Assembly: GCA_018820855.1 (NCBI GenBank)
Contig: JAHJNL010000029.1
Coordinates: 1-64,000 of the forward strand
Length of the DNA: 64,000 nucleotides
DNA from: Pseudomonadota bacterium
GTDB lineage: Bacteria; Desulfobacterota; Desulfobulbia; Desulfobulbales; Desulfocapsaceae
Direction of reading: 5' to 3'
This document shows, piece after piece, positions 1 to 8,738 of the stretch; position 1 is the first letter of the stretch, and every line of letters starts with the position of its first letter. The position numbers were made by a program, and so were the translations under genes. Under the pieces are notes generated by a model. The model saw only the letters and a program-made list of their open reading frames with translations. It was not told the origin of the DNA and did no database searches.

Positions 1-10
1 AGAGAATATA

Positions 11-1219
11 ATGCCTATCTATACATGGAAAGGTATCAATTCATATGGTGACAAACGCAAGGGTGAAATCGAGGCCCCTAATCAGGCAGCAGCACTCGCC
101 CATATCAAACGCCTTCGCATCCAAGCCCCTGTTATCAAGGAGAAGCCTAAAGACCTCCTAGAAAACATCTCCTTTTTTCAGCCAAAGGTAACTGGCAAGG
201 ATATAGTTATCTTCACCAGGCAACTCTCCACCATGATTGATGCTGGCCTGCCGTTGGTACAAAGTCTGGAAATTCTCTCAAAACAGCAGGAAAACACTAC
301 CTTCAAAAAAGTCCTTCTGGCTATCAGAATGGATGTTGAAACCGGTACCACCTTTGCCGACTCCATGCGCAAGCATCCCAAGGTATTCGACAACCTTTTT
401 TCCAATATGATCGAAGCCGGAGAAACCGGCGGCATCCTGGACACCATCCTCAGTCGCCTGGCACTCTTCATGGAAAAATCCATGGCATTGAAGAAAAAGA
501 TTAAAGGAGCCATGACTTACCCGGCGATCTGCCTTGCCATTTCAATTGTGATTCTCGTTGTTATTTTAGTTTTTGTTATTCCTGTTTTTGAAGACATGTT
601 TTCAAACTTTGGATCAGCCCTTCCCATGCCCACTCAAGTCGTAGTAAACATGTCAAACTTTTTCAAATCTAACTTTCTCTGGATAGCAATGGCAACGGTC
701 GCTGTCTTTTATACCATCAAAAAAATTTACAACACGGAAAAAGGGCGATTTAGAATGGATGCAGCTTTTCTCAGAGCACCAGTCGTTGGCGTTCTGATCC
801 GAAAAGTTGCGGTGGCCAAATTTACGAGAACACTCAGCACCATGCTCCAGAGTGGTGTTCCGATTCTTGAAGCCCTACAAGTGGTTGCCAAAACCGCAGG
901 AAACAAGATCATTGAAGCAGCCGTGCTTCGTGTTGCTGACAGTATTGCCGAAGGTCGACCCATTGCCGAACCCCTCGAAGAAAGCGGCGTATTTCCGAAC
1001 ATGGTGGTACAAATGATCAATGTTGGTGAATCGGTTGGTGCCTTGGACACGATGCTTGCCAAAATTGCCGACTTTTATGATGAAGAAGTTGATCAGGCTG
1101 TTGAAAATCTAACTGCCATGATAGAACCATTCATGATGGTGTTTCTTGGTGGAATGATCGGTGGTCTTGTCGTTGCCATGTATCTTCCGATTTTCAGTAT
1201 TGCAACGACAATTGGATAA
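11..1219 (+). CDS. pilC: Type IV pilus inner-membrane platform protein PilC
   Basis: This 402-residue protein is the polytopic inner-membrane platform of the type IV pilus machine; in the family it couples the PilB/PilT ATPases to pilin assembly and retraction. Two type II secretion F domains are visible, at about residues 68-191 and 271-393. The first contains the GLPLVQSLEIL and EAGETGG motifs and the second the LQSGVPILEAL and VGESVGALD motifs. Membrane segments lie near residues 170-195, 222-240 and 373-398. Length is normal for PilC. The ATG lies ten bases from the window edge, so its ribosome site and upstream partners (probably pilB/pilT) cannot be seen. A GspF paralogue is the alternative, but the N-terminal YTWKGIN start is PilC-like. 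Confidence 0.93.
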   Translation: MPIYTWKGINSYGDKRKGEIEAPNQAAALAHIKRLRIQAPVIKEKPKDLLENISFFQPKVTGKDIVIFTRQLSTMIDAGLPLVQSLEILSKQQENTTFKKVLLAIRMDVETGTTFADSMRKHPKVFDNLFSNMIEAGETGGILDTILSRLALFMEKSMALKKKIKGAMTYPAICLAISIVILVVILVFVIPVFEDMFSNFGSALPMPTQVVVNMSNFFKSNFLWIAMATVAVFYTIKKIYNTEKGRFRMDAAFLRAPVVGVLIRKVAVAKFTRTLSTMLQSGVPILEALQVVAKTAGNKIIEAAVLRVADSIAEGRPIAEPLEESGVFPNMVVQMINVGESVGALDTMLAKIADFYDEEVDQAVENLTAMIEPFMMVFLGGMIGGLVVAMYLPIFSIATTIG

Positions 1220-1237
1220 AAAAGCGTTCTAAAACAG

Positions 1238-1265
1238 TTGACTTTATTCTCCCGACGCCTATCAT
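1238..1265 (+). promoter_or_regulatory. Sigma70-type promoter of the HU/IHF gene
   Basis: TTGACT (1238-1243) and TATCAT (1260-1265) are separated by 16 bases, each one mismatch from the sigma70 consensus, and lie about 50 bases upstream of the HU/IHF start. They suggest the gene has its own promoter downstream of pilC. This is a sequence match only. Confidence 0.5.
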
Positions 1266-1316
1266 TAACTACGGAGTTTAAATAACAATCGAATATTTTA
1301 AAAGGAGAATTCAAAC

Positions 1317-1604
1317 ATGACTCTTACAAAAGCTGACTTGGTACAACGGGTATATAAAGCTCACGGTTCGTTAACTAAAGCACAGGCCACCGATTCCGTG
1401 GAGGCCTTTCTGCGTATCTCAAAATCTTCTCTTATCGAGGGAGCCGACCTGCTTCTCAGTGGATTCGGGAAGTTTAATGTCAAAGATAAAAAATCCCGGA
1501 GAGGACGCAATCCTCAGACTGGTGACGAATTAACCTTGGATGCTCGTCGCGTGGTTACCTTTAAACCATCAGGCATTCTTCGTAATAAAATCAACGAGGC
1601 TTGA
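1317..1604 (+). CDS. HU/IHF-family DNA-binding protein
   Basis: A 95-residue nucleoid-associated protein of the HU/IHF family, which dimerises and bends DNA through beta-ribbon arms. The family signature GRNPQTG is at residues 63-69, preceded by the FGKFNVKDKKSR strand. The N-terminal helices start MTLTKADLV. The TLTKADL start and the arm sequence resemble IHF-alpha more than HU, but one subunit sequence does not settle which it is. A good AAAAGGAG ribosome site lies about eight bases before the ATG. It has its own candidate promoter upstream and a strong terminator downstream, so it is probably monocistronic. Confidence 0.9.
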   Translation: MTLTKADLVQRVYKAHGSLTKAQATDSVEAFLRISKSSLIEGADLLLSGFGKFNVKDKKSRRGRNPQTGDELTLDARRVVTFKPSGILRNKINEA

Positions 1605-1653
1605 TCGGCTTTGAGGTAGCACTCTACAAAGCCATTCTTCCTTTTAGAGTATC

Positions 1654-1701
1654 ACCTGTACAGTTTTGCACCTTAGGCAAAACTGTACAGGTATTTTTTT
1701 T
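1654..1701 (+). terminator. Strong intrinsic terminator after the HU/IHF gene
   Basis: A perfect 16-bp stem (1654-1669 pairing with 1677-1692) with a 7-base loop is followed by A and a run of T. It lies about 50 bases after the HU/IHF stop codon. Confidence 0.92.
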
Positions 1702-1775
1702 GCTTTTGAGTTATCTCATTTGCTGTAATTCTCCCAGCCATCTTTTCTTCTATATTCCTGTACCATTGGAACAGC

Positions 1776-2735
1776 ATGCCACACTTGCACACTTTTCAAA
1801 ATATCGAGATAAGTTCCATTACTCTTTCAGATGAATGGAACCTCCATCCATTTCTTCCTCCCGACCCGTCATCCAGACTTCGACAATCCATTCAAACCAT
1901 AGGTCTGTTACACCCCATAATCCTGAAAAAAAGTCCAGGCAACAGGCACCAGTTACTGTGTGGACGTAATCGACTTAGATCCTTGCAAAGCGATAGACAC
2001 CCACCTACTCTAATTAATGCTCTGATACTTGATGAAGGGATCGAAGCGCGAAGACTATTGCATTATATCCTCGAAGACCAGTTGCTTTCCGGTACACTTA
2101 GCCCTATGGAAAAAGCCTATTTCTTCAAATACTGTCTTGAGCATATGGAACTTGAAGAGGCTGCCAATTATTTTTTCCCAATCCTGGAAGAAAATGTACA
2201 ACCCCATATGATTTTGAGAGTACTGCTGTTGCTGGATCTAGAAGCAGAAATTCAGAAGAGTATCCATTTGGGAGAGACAGGAGAAAAAATTGCACTTGAG
2301 TTGCGTCAGCTCACGCCTGATGACAGACTTACACTCCACAGGATATTTCAAGAGCTGGAACTTGGCGGAGGGAAACAGAAAAGGCTTTTGGCATTGTCAA
2401 CAGACCTGGCCTTTGGACAGGATAAGACAATTACCGCACTCCTGGCAGAGCCGGACCTTACCCTTATCCTTGATCATCCTGAAATGAATCGTCCGCAAAA
2501 GGCATCAACTCTTCTCGCAATCCTACAGAAAAGACTATCCCCGCAAAGCAACACCGCAGAAGAAATCTTTCAAAAAACTGTACATAAAATGCAGCTGCCA
2601 GCAGCATGTACTATCTGTCACAGTCCGGCATTTGAAAAAGATGAGGTATATGTCACTCTGCGCTTTGATAGCTTAACAGAGGTAGAAAATCAACTCGATG
2701 GACTAAAATCCCTGGCAACAGGAAAAGAAGAATAA
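1776..2735 (+). CDS. ParB N-terminal-domain protein, divergent
   Basis: This 319-residue protein has a ParB/Srx-like N-terminal fold: an IGLLHPIIL strand at residues 42-50 and a GRNRL box at 63-67. Canonical ParB has G-E-R-R there, so the CTP-binding box is altered. Residues 80-260 are leucine-rich and helical, with no clear ParB-type helix-turn-helix. The C-terminus has a CTIC pair (278-281). It is not next to parA or an obvious parS site, so a chromosome-partition role is not supported; a DNA-binding or nucleotide-sensing adaptor is possible. The ATG has only a weak upstream ribosome site. It is convergent with ribD, 26 bases away. Confidence 0.6.
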   Translation: MPHLHTFQNIEISSITLSDEWNLHPFLPPDPSSRLRQSIQTIGLLHPIILKKSPGNRHQLLCGRNRLRSLQSDRHPPTLINALILDEGIEARRLLHYILEDQLLSGTLSPMEKAYFFKYCLEHMELEEAANYFFPILEENVQPHMILRVLLLLDLEAEIQKSIHLGETGEKIALELRQLTPDDRLTLHRIFQELELGGGKQKRLLALSTDLAFGQDKTITALLAEPDLTLILDHPEMNRPQKASTLLAILQKRLSPQSNTAEEIFQKTVHKMQLPAACTICHSPAFEKDEVYVTLRFDSLTEVENQLDGLKSLATGKEE

Positions 2736-2761
2736 ACTCATCTTCGCTAAATGCTCTTCTA

Positions 2762-3883
2762 TCAAAGAAAAGGATCGAACAGATCGCCCTGCACAAGCAT
2801 GTCATTACCGCATCGACTATAGTGCAGATTTCTCAATGCTAAGGCCTCATTCCGACCTCCAATCGGAAGACCACTCACCAGAGGCGTACCGCTGGAACCA
2901 GCAAACAAAGGGGCTATAAAGAGGAAAACTCTATCTACCAGCCCCTTTCTAAGAAAACTACCATGCACAGTTGCCCCTCCTTCTACAAGGAGAGAACATA
3001 TTCCCATCTCGCCAAGACAAACCAAGACAGCGCGTAAATCCAATCCTCCATCTTCGTCGCAGTCAACTCTGTGGACAAGAACGTTGTTCATTGCGCTCAG
3101 CAATTTTTTTTTCTTTTCATCGGCTGAGGGGCTACAAAAAAGAATAGTTGGTGCTGGTGAAGCCAAATGAAGAATTTTAGATTCCAGCGAAAGCTGCAAC
3201 CGGCTGTCCAAGATCACCCGCACGGGATCTCTGCCACGCTTATCGGGAAGACGGGTAGTTAGAGAGGGGTTATCTACGGTAATAGTACCTCTACCTACAA
3301 GAATGGCATCGAGAGTGTTGCGTAACCCATGCACCTTTTTCGAGCTGCACTCCCCTGTCATCCATCCAGGCTGCCCCTGTTGATAGCTGATTCTGCCGTC
3401 AAGACTCATACCGGCCTTCATCACCACGAATGGCATTCCGAAGGTAATGTGTTTAAAAAAGGGCAGGTTCAAATCTCGACATTCCCGCTCTAAGACACCG
3501 ACGGCTACTTCAATTCCCTGTTCGCGGAGATACTGGTTGCCGCTCCCCCTAACCAGAGGATTGGGGTCTTGCATACCCACCACTACACGCCTAATTCCGG
3601 CAGCGGCGACAGCATGACTACAGGGAGGCGTTCGTCCAGTATGGTTGCAGGGCTCCAATGTAACGTAGATTGTTGCTCCGCGAGCCCGGTCACCAGCCTT
3701 GCGCAGGGCATGAATTTCAGCATGAGGGGTTCCGGCCTTTTTGTGATACCCGCAACTGACAACCGTATCATCTTGGACAACCACTGCACCGACACAAGGG
3801 TTAGGAGAAGTTCTCCCCAGTCCTTTTCTGGCCTCGCGAAGGGCAAGGCGCATAAAACGAATATCTGTTGGAGAATCAGTCAT
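2762..3883 (-). CDS. ribD: Bifunctional riboflavin deaminase/reductase RibD
   Basis: RibD carries out the second and third steps of riboflavin synthesis: deamination of the pyrimidine ring, then NADPH-dependent reduction of the ribosyl chain. The zinc deaminase site is visible as HAE at residues 54-56 with EPCNHTGRTPPC supplying Cys79 and Cys88. The C-terminal reductase domain begins near residue 150 (MKAGMSLDGR) and includes the VEGG motif. At 373 residues it is full length. It starts four bases after the nrdR stop on the same strand, so the two are cotranscribed. No other rib genes or FMN riboswitch are seen nearby. Confidence 0.95.
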   Translation of the reverse strand: MTDSPTDIRFMRLALREARKGLGRTSPNPCVGAVVVQDDTVVSCGYHKKAGTPHAEIHALRKAGDRARGATIYVTLEPCNHTGRTPPCSHAVAAAGIRRVVVGMQDPNPLVRGSGNQYLREQGIEVAVGVLERECRDLNLPFFKHITFGMPFVVMKAGMSLDGRISYQQGQPGWMTGECSSKKVHGLRNTLDAILVGRGTITVDNPSLTTRLPDKRGRDPVRVILDSRLQLSLESKILHLASPAPTILFCSPSADEKKKKLLSAMNNVLVHRVDCDEDGGLDLRAVLVCLGEMGICSLLVEGGATVHGSFLRKGLVDRVFLFIAPLFAGSSGTPLVSGLPIGGRNEALALRNLHYSRCGNDMLVQGDLFDPFL

Positions 3884-3887
3884 CTGT

Positions 3888-4370
3888 TCAAGAAGTTCCG
3901 TCAGCTTTGCTTTGGTCCCTTGAGTCGAGCAAGCCTTTTAATTCATCCATAAATTCATTGACATCCTTGAATTGACGATAGACAGAGGCAAAGCGAACAT
4001 AGGCGACCTCGTCCAGACGCGGGAGTTCTTCCATCACCCATTCACCAATGACTTTGGATGGCACCTCTTTCGACCCGTAATCCTGAAGCTTTTTTTCTAT
4101 CTCATCAACAAACTCATCGATTTTGTCACAGCTGACAGGTCGTTTTTCACAAGCCTTTTCTAGACCGATTACCATTTTTTGGCGATCCCAGACCTCTCGT
4201 CGACCATCCTTTTTGACCAGCATTGGCAACATGACTTCCAGCCGCTCATAGGTGGTAAAACGCTGATCACAGGAAAGACATGAACGCCTTCTCCTCGTGA
4301 TGGTGGACTCTTTATTTAAACGTGAATCTATGACTTTGTTATCAAGATGACCACAATATGGACATTTCAT
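3888..4370 (-). CDS. nrdR: Transcriptional repressor NrdR
   Basis: NrdR represses ribonucleotide reductase genes and senses ATP/dATP through an ATP-cone domain. The N-terminal zinc ribbon is CPYC at residues 3-6 and CLSC at 31-34, followed by DQRFTTYER. The ATP-cone spans about residues 49-139 ([14 protein letters not shown] onward). The 160-residue length is near normal. It is followed at once by ribD, a common pairing. The 143-base gap upstream to glyA contains an A+T-rich 8-bp inverted repeat (4467-4474 with 4494-4501), which could be a weak glyA terminator or part of the nrdR promoter. Confidence 0.95.
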   Translation of the reverse strand: MKCPYCGHLDNKVIDSRLNKESTITRRRRSCLSCDQRFTTYERLEVMLPMLVKKDGRREVWDRQKMVIGLEKACEKRPVSCDKIDEFVDEIEKKLQDYGSKEVPSKVIGEWVMEELPRLDEVAYVRFASVYRQFKDVNEFMDELKGLLDSRDQSKADGTS

Positions 4371-4513
4371 GCTGTCTCCATAGGCTTAGGCTGCATTATT
4401 CCAAACGAACTCTCCTCAGCACCCCTTCAGGAAGGCAACTTCCCAAGGGTAGATAGTAGCACGAAGAATTTTCATTATTTTTAATAAAAAATCTGAAAAT
4501 TATGTATAAAGCA

Positions 4514-5752
4514 CTAAATAACAGCGGAGAGAGGAAATCTCTCACACAATGCACGCACTTCATTACGAACAGCAGCAATGCTCGCCTCATCCCGGTCTCT
4601 GATAACACGCTCAATCCAAGCGGCGATGAGTTCCATCTCGGCAGTTTTAAGGCCTCTGGTGGTAACAGCAGGGGTGCCGATTCGAACACCAGAGGTAACG
4701 AAACGCGGCTGACCATCAAAGGGAATCGCATTTTTATTAACGGTAAGCCCAGCCTTTTCAAGAAGCTCTTCAGCCTCTTTGCCAGTAATGTCTTTACTGG
4801 AAAGATCCAAGAGCAGGAGATGATTATCAGTGCCTCCGGACACCAAGCGGAAACCTTTATCAACGAGGCTTTTCCCAAGGGCGGCAGCGTTAACCACCAC
4901 CTGCTGTTGATATTTCTTAAAAGAATCACTCATGGCTTCTTTGAAACCGACTGCTTTGGCTGCAATCACATGAACGAGCGGTCCTCCTTGAATCCCTGGA
5001 AAAATCTTAGAATTAATGCTTTTCTCCCATTTGTTTCTAGCAAGGATCAATCCGCCTCTTGGGCCACGCAAGGTTTTATGAGTGGTTGAAGTGACAAAAT
5101 CGGCATAAGGTACAGGAGAAGGATGAACTCCACCGGCAATAAGGCCGGCAATATGTGCCATATCCACCATAAACAGAGCGCCGATCTGATCGGCTATTTT
5201 TCTAAATCCTTCAAAGTCGATAAACCGAGAATAAGCACTGGCTCCGGCCACGATCATCTTCGGGCGATTTTCAAAGGCAATACGCTCCACTTCCTCCATG
5301 TTGATCTTTTCGGTCTTACGATCAACACCATAGGAAATAAAATTAAACAACTGTCCTGAGAAATTAACATTGCTGCCATGGGTCAGATGTCCTCCATGAG
5401 CAAGATCCATGCCCAGGACTTTATCTCCTGGTTTCAGCGTCGCAAAATAGACTGCCATATTAGCCTGGGAACCGGAGTGAGGCTGCACATTGGCATATTC
5501 AGCACCAAATATTTCTTTAGCCCTGTCAATAGCCAGAGTCTCAACCTCGTCAGCATAGTCGCATCCGCCGTAATACCTCTTTTTAGGATACCCTTCTGCA
5601 TACTTATTTGTAAAAATAGACCCCTGTGCCTCAAGAATCGCACCAGAGACAATATTTTCTGATGCAATTAGCTCAAGCTGGCTATTCTGACGATCAAATT
5701 CACTGTTGATAAACCTAAAGACATCCGGATCTGTATTTTGCAAGGATGACAT
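4514..5752 (-). CDS. glyA: Serine hydroxymethyltransferase GlyA
   Basis: GlyA is the PLP enzyme that interconverts serine and glycine while charging tetrahydrofolate with a one-carbon unit. Full length at 412 residues. The PLP lysine is K226 in [10 protein letters not shown], and the conserved ELIASEN motif lies at residues 27-33. The substrate-site YPKKRYYGG motif lies near residue 55. It sits downstream of rpiB but is separated from it by a terminator hairpin, so it probably has its own promoter in the 5753-5790 region. Confidence 0.97.
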   Translation of the reverse strand: MSSLQNTDPDVFRFINSEFDRQNSQLELIASENIVSGAILEAQGSIFTNKYAEGYPKKRYYGGCDYADEVETLAIDRAKEIFGAEYANVQPHSGSQANMAVYFATLKPGDKVLGMDLAHGGHLTHGSNVNFSGQLFNFISYGVDRKTEKINMEEVERIAFENRPKMIVAGASAYSRFIDFEGFRKIADQIGALFMVDMAHIAGLIAGGVHPSPVPYADFVTSTTHKTLRGPRGGLILARNKWEKSINSKIFPGIQGGPLVHVIAAKAVGFKEAMSDSFKKYQQQVVVNAAALGKSLVDKGFRLVSGGTDNHLLLLDLSSKDITGKEAEELLEKAGLTVNKNAIPFDGQPRFVTSGVRIGTPAVTTRGLKTAEMELIAAWIERVIRDRDEASIAAVRNEVRALCERFPLSAVI

Positions 5753-5785
5753 ACTTTAATTCCTCTCACTTCAAATGTGTAACAC

Positions 5786-5824
5786 ACGAAAAAACCGGCA
5801 TGCCTGTTTTGCAATGCCGGTTTT
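5786..5824 (-). terminator. Intrinsic terminator between rpiB and glyA
   Basis: On the minus strand an 11-bp stem (5791-5801 with 5814-5824, loop 12) ends in a run of T, directly after rpiB. It should end the rpmF-to-rpiB transcript before glyA. Confidence 0.8.
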
Positions 5825-5850
5825 CATGTACCAGAATAAATACAACTCTA

Positions 5851-6276
5851 TCAATTAAACAGCTCAATGCGACGCAAATGCCTTCCACCGTTAAAAGGGG
5901 TACTCAACCAAGTGCGAACAATCTCTTCAGCAATACCTGGACCAGTCACCCTTTCTCCAATGCATAGGACATTAGCATCATTATGTTCCCGACTCATGCG
6001 TGCTGTATATTGTTCACTACACAGCGCAGCCCTGATGTTGTCGTGTCTATTGGCAGCCATGGACATACCGATGCCGGTTCCACAGATCAGAATTCCCTTG
6101 TCTGCCTGGCCAGAGGTAACTTTTCCACACACAAGATCGGCAAATTGCGGATAATCAACGGAGTCGGTATCAAAGCAACCAACATCCTCTCCATCGTGAC
6201 CAAGCTCCTGCAACAAGGCAAGAACAATCGTTTTCAATGCAAGACCACCATGGTCCGAACCAACTGCTATCTTCAC
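5851..6276 (-). CDS. rpiB: Ribose-5-phosphate isomerase B
   Basis: RpiB interconverts ribose 5-phosphate and ribulose 5-phosphate in the pentose phosphate pathway. The phosphate-binding SDHGG motif is at residues 7-11. The catalytic cysteine is C65 in LICGTGIGMS, and the EHNDANVL motif follows near residue 98. At 141 residues it is normal length. The start is GTG at 6276, chosen because AAGGAG lies six bases before it. It lies 50 bases downstream of fabF, a frequent neighbour in delta-proteobacterial fatty-acid operons. Confidence 0.95.
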   Translation of the reverse strand: MKIAVGSDHGGLALKTIVLALLQELGHDGEDVGCFDTDSVDYPQFADLVCGKVTSGQADKGILICGTGIGMSMAANRHDNIRAALCSEQYTARMSREHNDANVLCIGERVTGPGIAEEIVRTWLSTPFNGGRHLRRIELFN

Positions 6277-6326
6277 CGCTTTCTCCTTACCAGCGAATTT
6301 CTACAAAACGAATATTGTAAAAAACA

Positions 6327-7571
6327 TTAGCCATCAAAACGCTTCATGATCACAACACCGTTCGTACCGCCAAAACCAAAGGAATTGGAAAGTGCAGCCC
6401 TTATCTCCATCTTCCTAGCTTTATTGGGAACATAATCGAGGTCACATTCAGGGCTGGGCGTATGTAAGTTGATGGTAGGTGGCGCAATCTGATCTCGAAT
6501 GCTAAGCGCCGTAAAGGCAGCCTCAATCCCGCCAGCGGCACCAAGCATATGCCCTGTCATCGACTTTGTTGAACTAATGGCAAGTTTTTTGGCGTGATCG
6601 CCAAAAACAGTTTTAATGGCCAGAGTTTCACATCGGTCATTAAGAGGTGTTGATGTCCCATGAGCATTGATATAATCAATGTCAGCAGGATTCATACCTG
6701 CGTCCTTCAATGCCATATTCATGCATCTCGCAGCCCCTTCACCGTCTTCAGGTGGCGCCGCGATATGATAGGCATCACTCGAAGCACCAAAGCCTACGAT
6801 CTCGGCATATATTTTGGCACCTCGCTTGAGAGCATGCTCAAGTTCTTCAACAACCAGCATTCCCGAACCTTCAGAGATTACGAAACCATCACGGTCCTTA
6901 TCAAACGGACGAGATGCCTGCTCCGGAGCATCATTTCTTGTGGACAAGGCCTTCATAGAACTGAATCCCCCGACTCCCAGAGGACAGACGACAGCCTCTG
7001 TCCCTCCGGTAACTACGACATCACAGTCTCCATAAACAATAGAACGGTACGCCTCACCCACCGCATGGGTTCCTGCTGCACAGGCGGTGGAAAGAGCAAG
7101 ATTCGGGCCCTTTGCTCCAATCTGCATGGAAATGTGACCGGAAGGCATATTGGGAATGGCCATAGGAATAAAAAAAGGTGATATTTTCTTAGCCCCGCGC
7201 TCAAGACAGGCAGTATGGGTTTTCTCAATGATGGGCAGCCCACCTATACCACAACCGGTAATTACACCGACACGAGTACAGTTTTCATTGTTGATCGTTA
7301 TCCCGCTGTCTTCTACGGCAAACTTTGCAGCCACGATACCATATTGAACAAAAAGGTCGAGATGTCTCGCGGCCTTTTTGTCAAAATGATCTTCCTGGTG
7401 AAAATCTTTAACCTCTGCTGCTATCTGAACAGAAAGATCACTTGTATCAAACCGAGTAATCAAAGCGACTCCACTCTTGCCAGCACAGATATTATTCCAG
7501 GTTTTTTCTGTTCCTGTCCCTAGGGGGGTTACCAGTCCAACGCCGGTAACCACGACTCTACGTTTTACCAT
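6327..7571 (-). CDS. fabF: 3-oxoacyl-ACP synthase II FabF
   Basis: FabF condenses malonyl-ACP with acyl-ACP during chain elongation in type II fatty acid synthesis. The Cys-His-His triad is visible: C164 in STACAAGTH, a histidine near 305 in NAHGTSTP and one near 341 in SMTGHMLGAAGG. The C-terminal SFGFGGTNG motif is intact. Full length at 414 residues. It follows acpP by 73 bases, and a long hairpin sits between the two genes. Confidence 0.97.
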   Translation of the reverse strand: MVKRRVVVTGVGLVTPLGTGTEKTWNNICAGKSGVALITRFDTSDLSVQIAAEVKDFHQEDHFDKKAARHLDLFVQYGIVAAKFAVEDSGITINNENCTRVGVITGCGIGGLPIIEKTHTACLERGAKKISPFFIPMAIPNMPSGHISMQIGAKGPNLALSTACAAGTHAVGEAYRSIVYGDCDVVVTGGTEAVVCPLGVGGFSSMKALSTRNDAPEQASRPFDKDRDGFVISEGSGMLVVEELEHALKRGAKIYAEIVGFGASSDAYHIAAPPEDGEGAARCMNMALKDAGMNPADIDYINAHGTSTPLNDRCETLAIKTVFGDHAKKLAISSTKSMTGHMLGAAGGIEAAFTALSIRDQIAPPTINLHTPSPECDLDYVPNKARKMEIRAALSNSFGFGGTNGVVIMKRFDG

Positions 7572-7612
7572 TGAACGTCTCTTGAAATTATATATGCTTT
7601 TCTGATAGGGAG

Positions 7613-7639
7613 TTTCAGGAACTGCAGCAGTTCCTGAAA
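7613..7639 (-). promoter_or_regulatory. 13-bp hairpin between acpP and fabF
   Basis: A perfect 13-bp inverted repeat (7613-7625 with 7627-7639) with one central base lies between acpP and fabF. No T-run follows on the minus strand, so it is not a classical terminator. A processing or mRNA-stability element setting the acpP:fabF ratio is plausible. Confidence 0.6.
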
Positions 7640-7644
7640 AACGC

Positions 7645-7875
7645 TTATTTCAAATTGTTTACAAAATCTATGGCATTCTGCACTGTACTGATCTTCTCTG
7701 CTTCTTCATCGGGAATCTCAACATCAAACTCCTCTTCCATGGCCATGATCAGTTCAACAAGATCCAAGGAATCTGCACCAAGATCATCAACAAAGGAAGC
7801 ATTGGGAACAACCTTTTCTTTATCAACACTCAGCTGCTCAACAATAATATTTACCATCTGCTCTTCAATTGCCAT
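7645..7875 (-). CDS. acpP: Acyl carrier protein
   Basis: A 76-residue acyl carrier protein. The 4'-phosphopantetheine serine is S36 in [12 protein letters not shown]. The protein is highly acidic with the usual four-helix pattern. A clear ribosome site (GGAGATAGG) lies upstream of the ATG. It stands between fabG and fabF, the standard order. The 119-base gap to fabG could hold an internal promoter, but none stands out. Confidence 0.97.
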   Translation of the reverse strand: MAIEEQMVNIIVEQLSVDKEKVVPNASFVDDLGADSLDLVELIMAMEEEFDVEIPDEEAEKISTVQNAIDFVNNLK

Positions 7876-7994
7876 TTCCTATCTCCTGTATGGGGTTATC
7901 TATTCTATTTTTGGTGAGCCCAGGTCTTCCCGGTAACTCAATTACAAATAAATTCAACTTTACTACTAGTAACAGACTCCGAACAAACTGTAAA

Positions 7995-8738
7995 TCACAT
8001 ATACATACCGCCGTTGACGTGAATGGTCTGCCCTGTGATATAGGTACTGTCATCACCAACCAGATAGGCAACTGCACCAGCCACATCTTCAGGTTTCCCA
8101 AGGCAGGCAAGAGGAATTTCCGCCTTGATCTTTTCCTGAATCTCCTCAGGCAGGGTACTGGTCATATCTGTTACAATATATCCTGGTGCCACTGCATTGA
8201 CAGTAATATTGCGGGAGGCAAACTCTTTGGCCATGGACTTGGTTAAGCCCTGCATACCTGCCTTGGCTGAGGCATAATTAACCTGCCCGGCGTTGCCGGC
8301 AAAGCCAATCACTGAAGAAATATTGACGATCCGCCCCCATCTCTTTTTCATCATTGCTCTGGACGCAGCTTTGGCGCAGATAAAAGAACCTTTAAGATTT
8401 GTATCAAGGACAGTATCCCAATCTTCTTCTTTCATCCTGGCCATGAGCCCATCCCTGGTGATACCAGCATTATTCACAAGAATATCAAGGGAGCCGGCAT
8501 CATGGATAAGCTTTTTTATAGCGCCTTCCGCTTGGGCAGGATCTGCAACGTTAAAGGCCAAAACATCTGCTGTCCCTCCAGCAGCAAGAATCGTTTGCCG
8601 AGTCTCCTCTGCAGCCTCTGGATTGCTCACATAATTTATATATACATGAGCGCCCATAACTGCAAGACGAATACAGACAGCACGTCCTATACCCCTACTT
8701 CCTCCAGTAACCAGTGCATTTTTTCCTTTTAGGCTCAT
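7995..8738 (-). CDS. fabG: 3-oxoacyl-ACP reductase FabG
   Basis: FabG reduces 3-oxoacyl-ACP with NADPH in type II fatty acid synthesis. It is a short-chain dehydrogenase with the GGSRGIGRA nucleotide-binding loop near residue 11 and an NNAG motif near 88. The catalytic Ser-Tyr-Lys set is in NISSVIG and the YASAKAG segment. Length is normal at 247. Its ATG overlaps the etfA stop by four bases (ATGA), so it is translationally coupled to the electron-transfer flavoprotein genes upstream. The C-terminal GQTIHVNGGMYM is typical. Confidence 0.96.
   Translation of the reverse strand: MSLKGKNALVTGGSRGIGRAVCIRLAVMGAHVYINYVSNPEAAEETRQTILAAGGTADVLAFNVADPAQAEGAIKKLIHDAGSLDILVNNAGITRDGLMARMKEEDWDTVLDTNLKGSFICAKAASRAMMKKRWGRIVNISSVIGFAGNAGQVNYASAKAGMQGLTKSMAKEFASRNITVNAVAPGYIVTDMTSTLPEEIQEKIKAEIPLACLGKPEDVAGAVAYLVGDDSTYITGQTIHVNGGMYM

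Noticed and set aside
4371-4513. Riboswitch (FMN, cobalamin, glycine or THF) between glyA and nrdR
   Set aside because: No conserved core of any of these families was found on the minus strand; only an A+T-rich inverted repeat is present.
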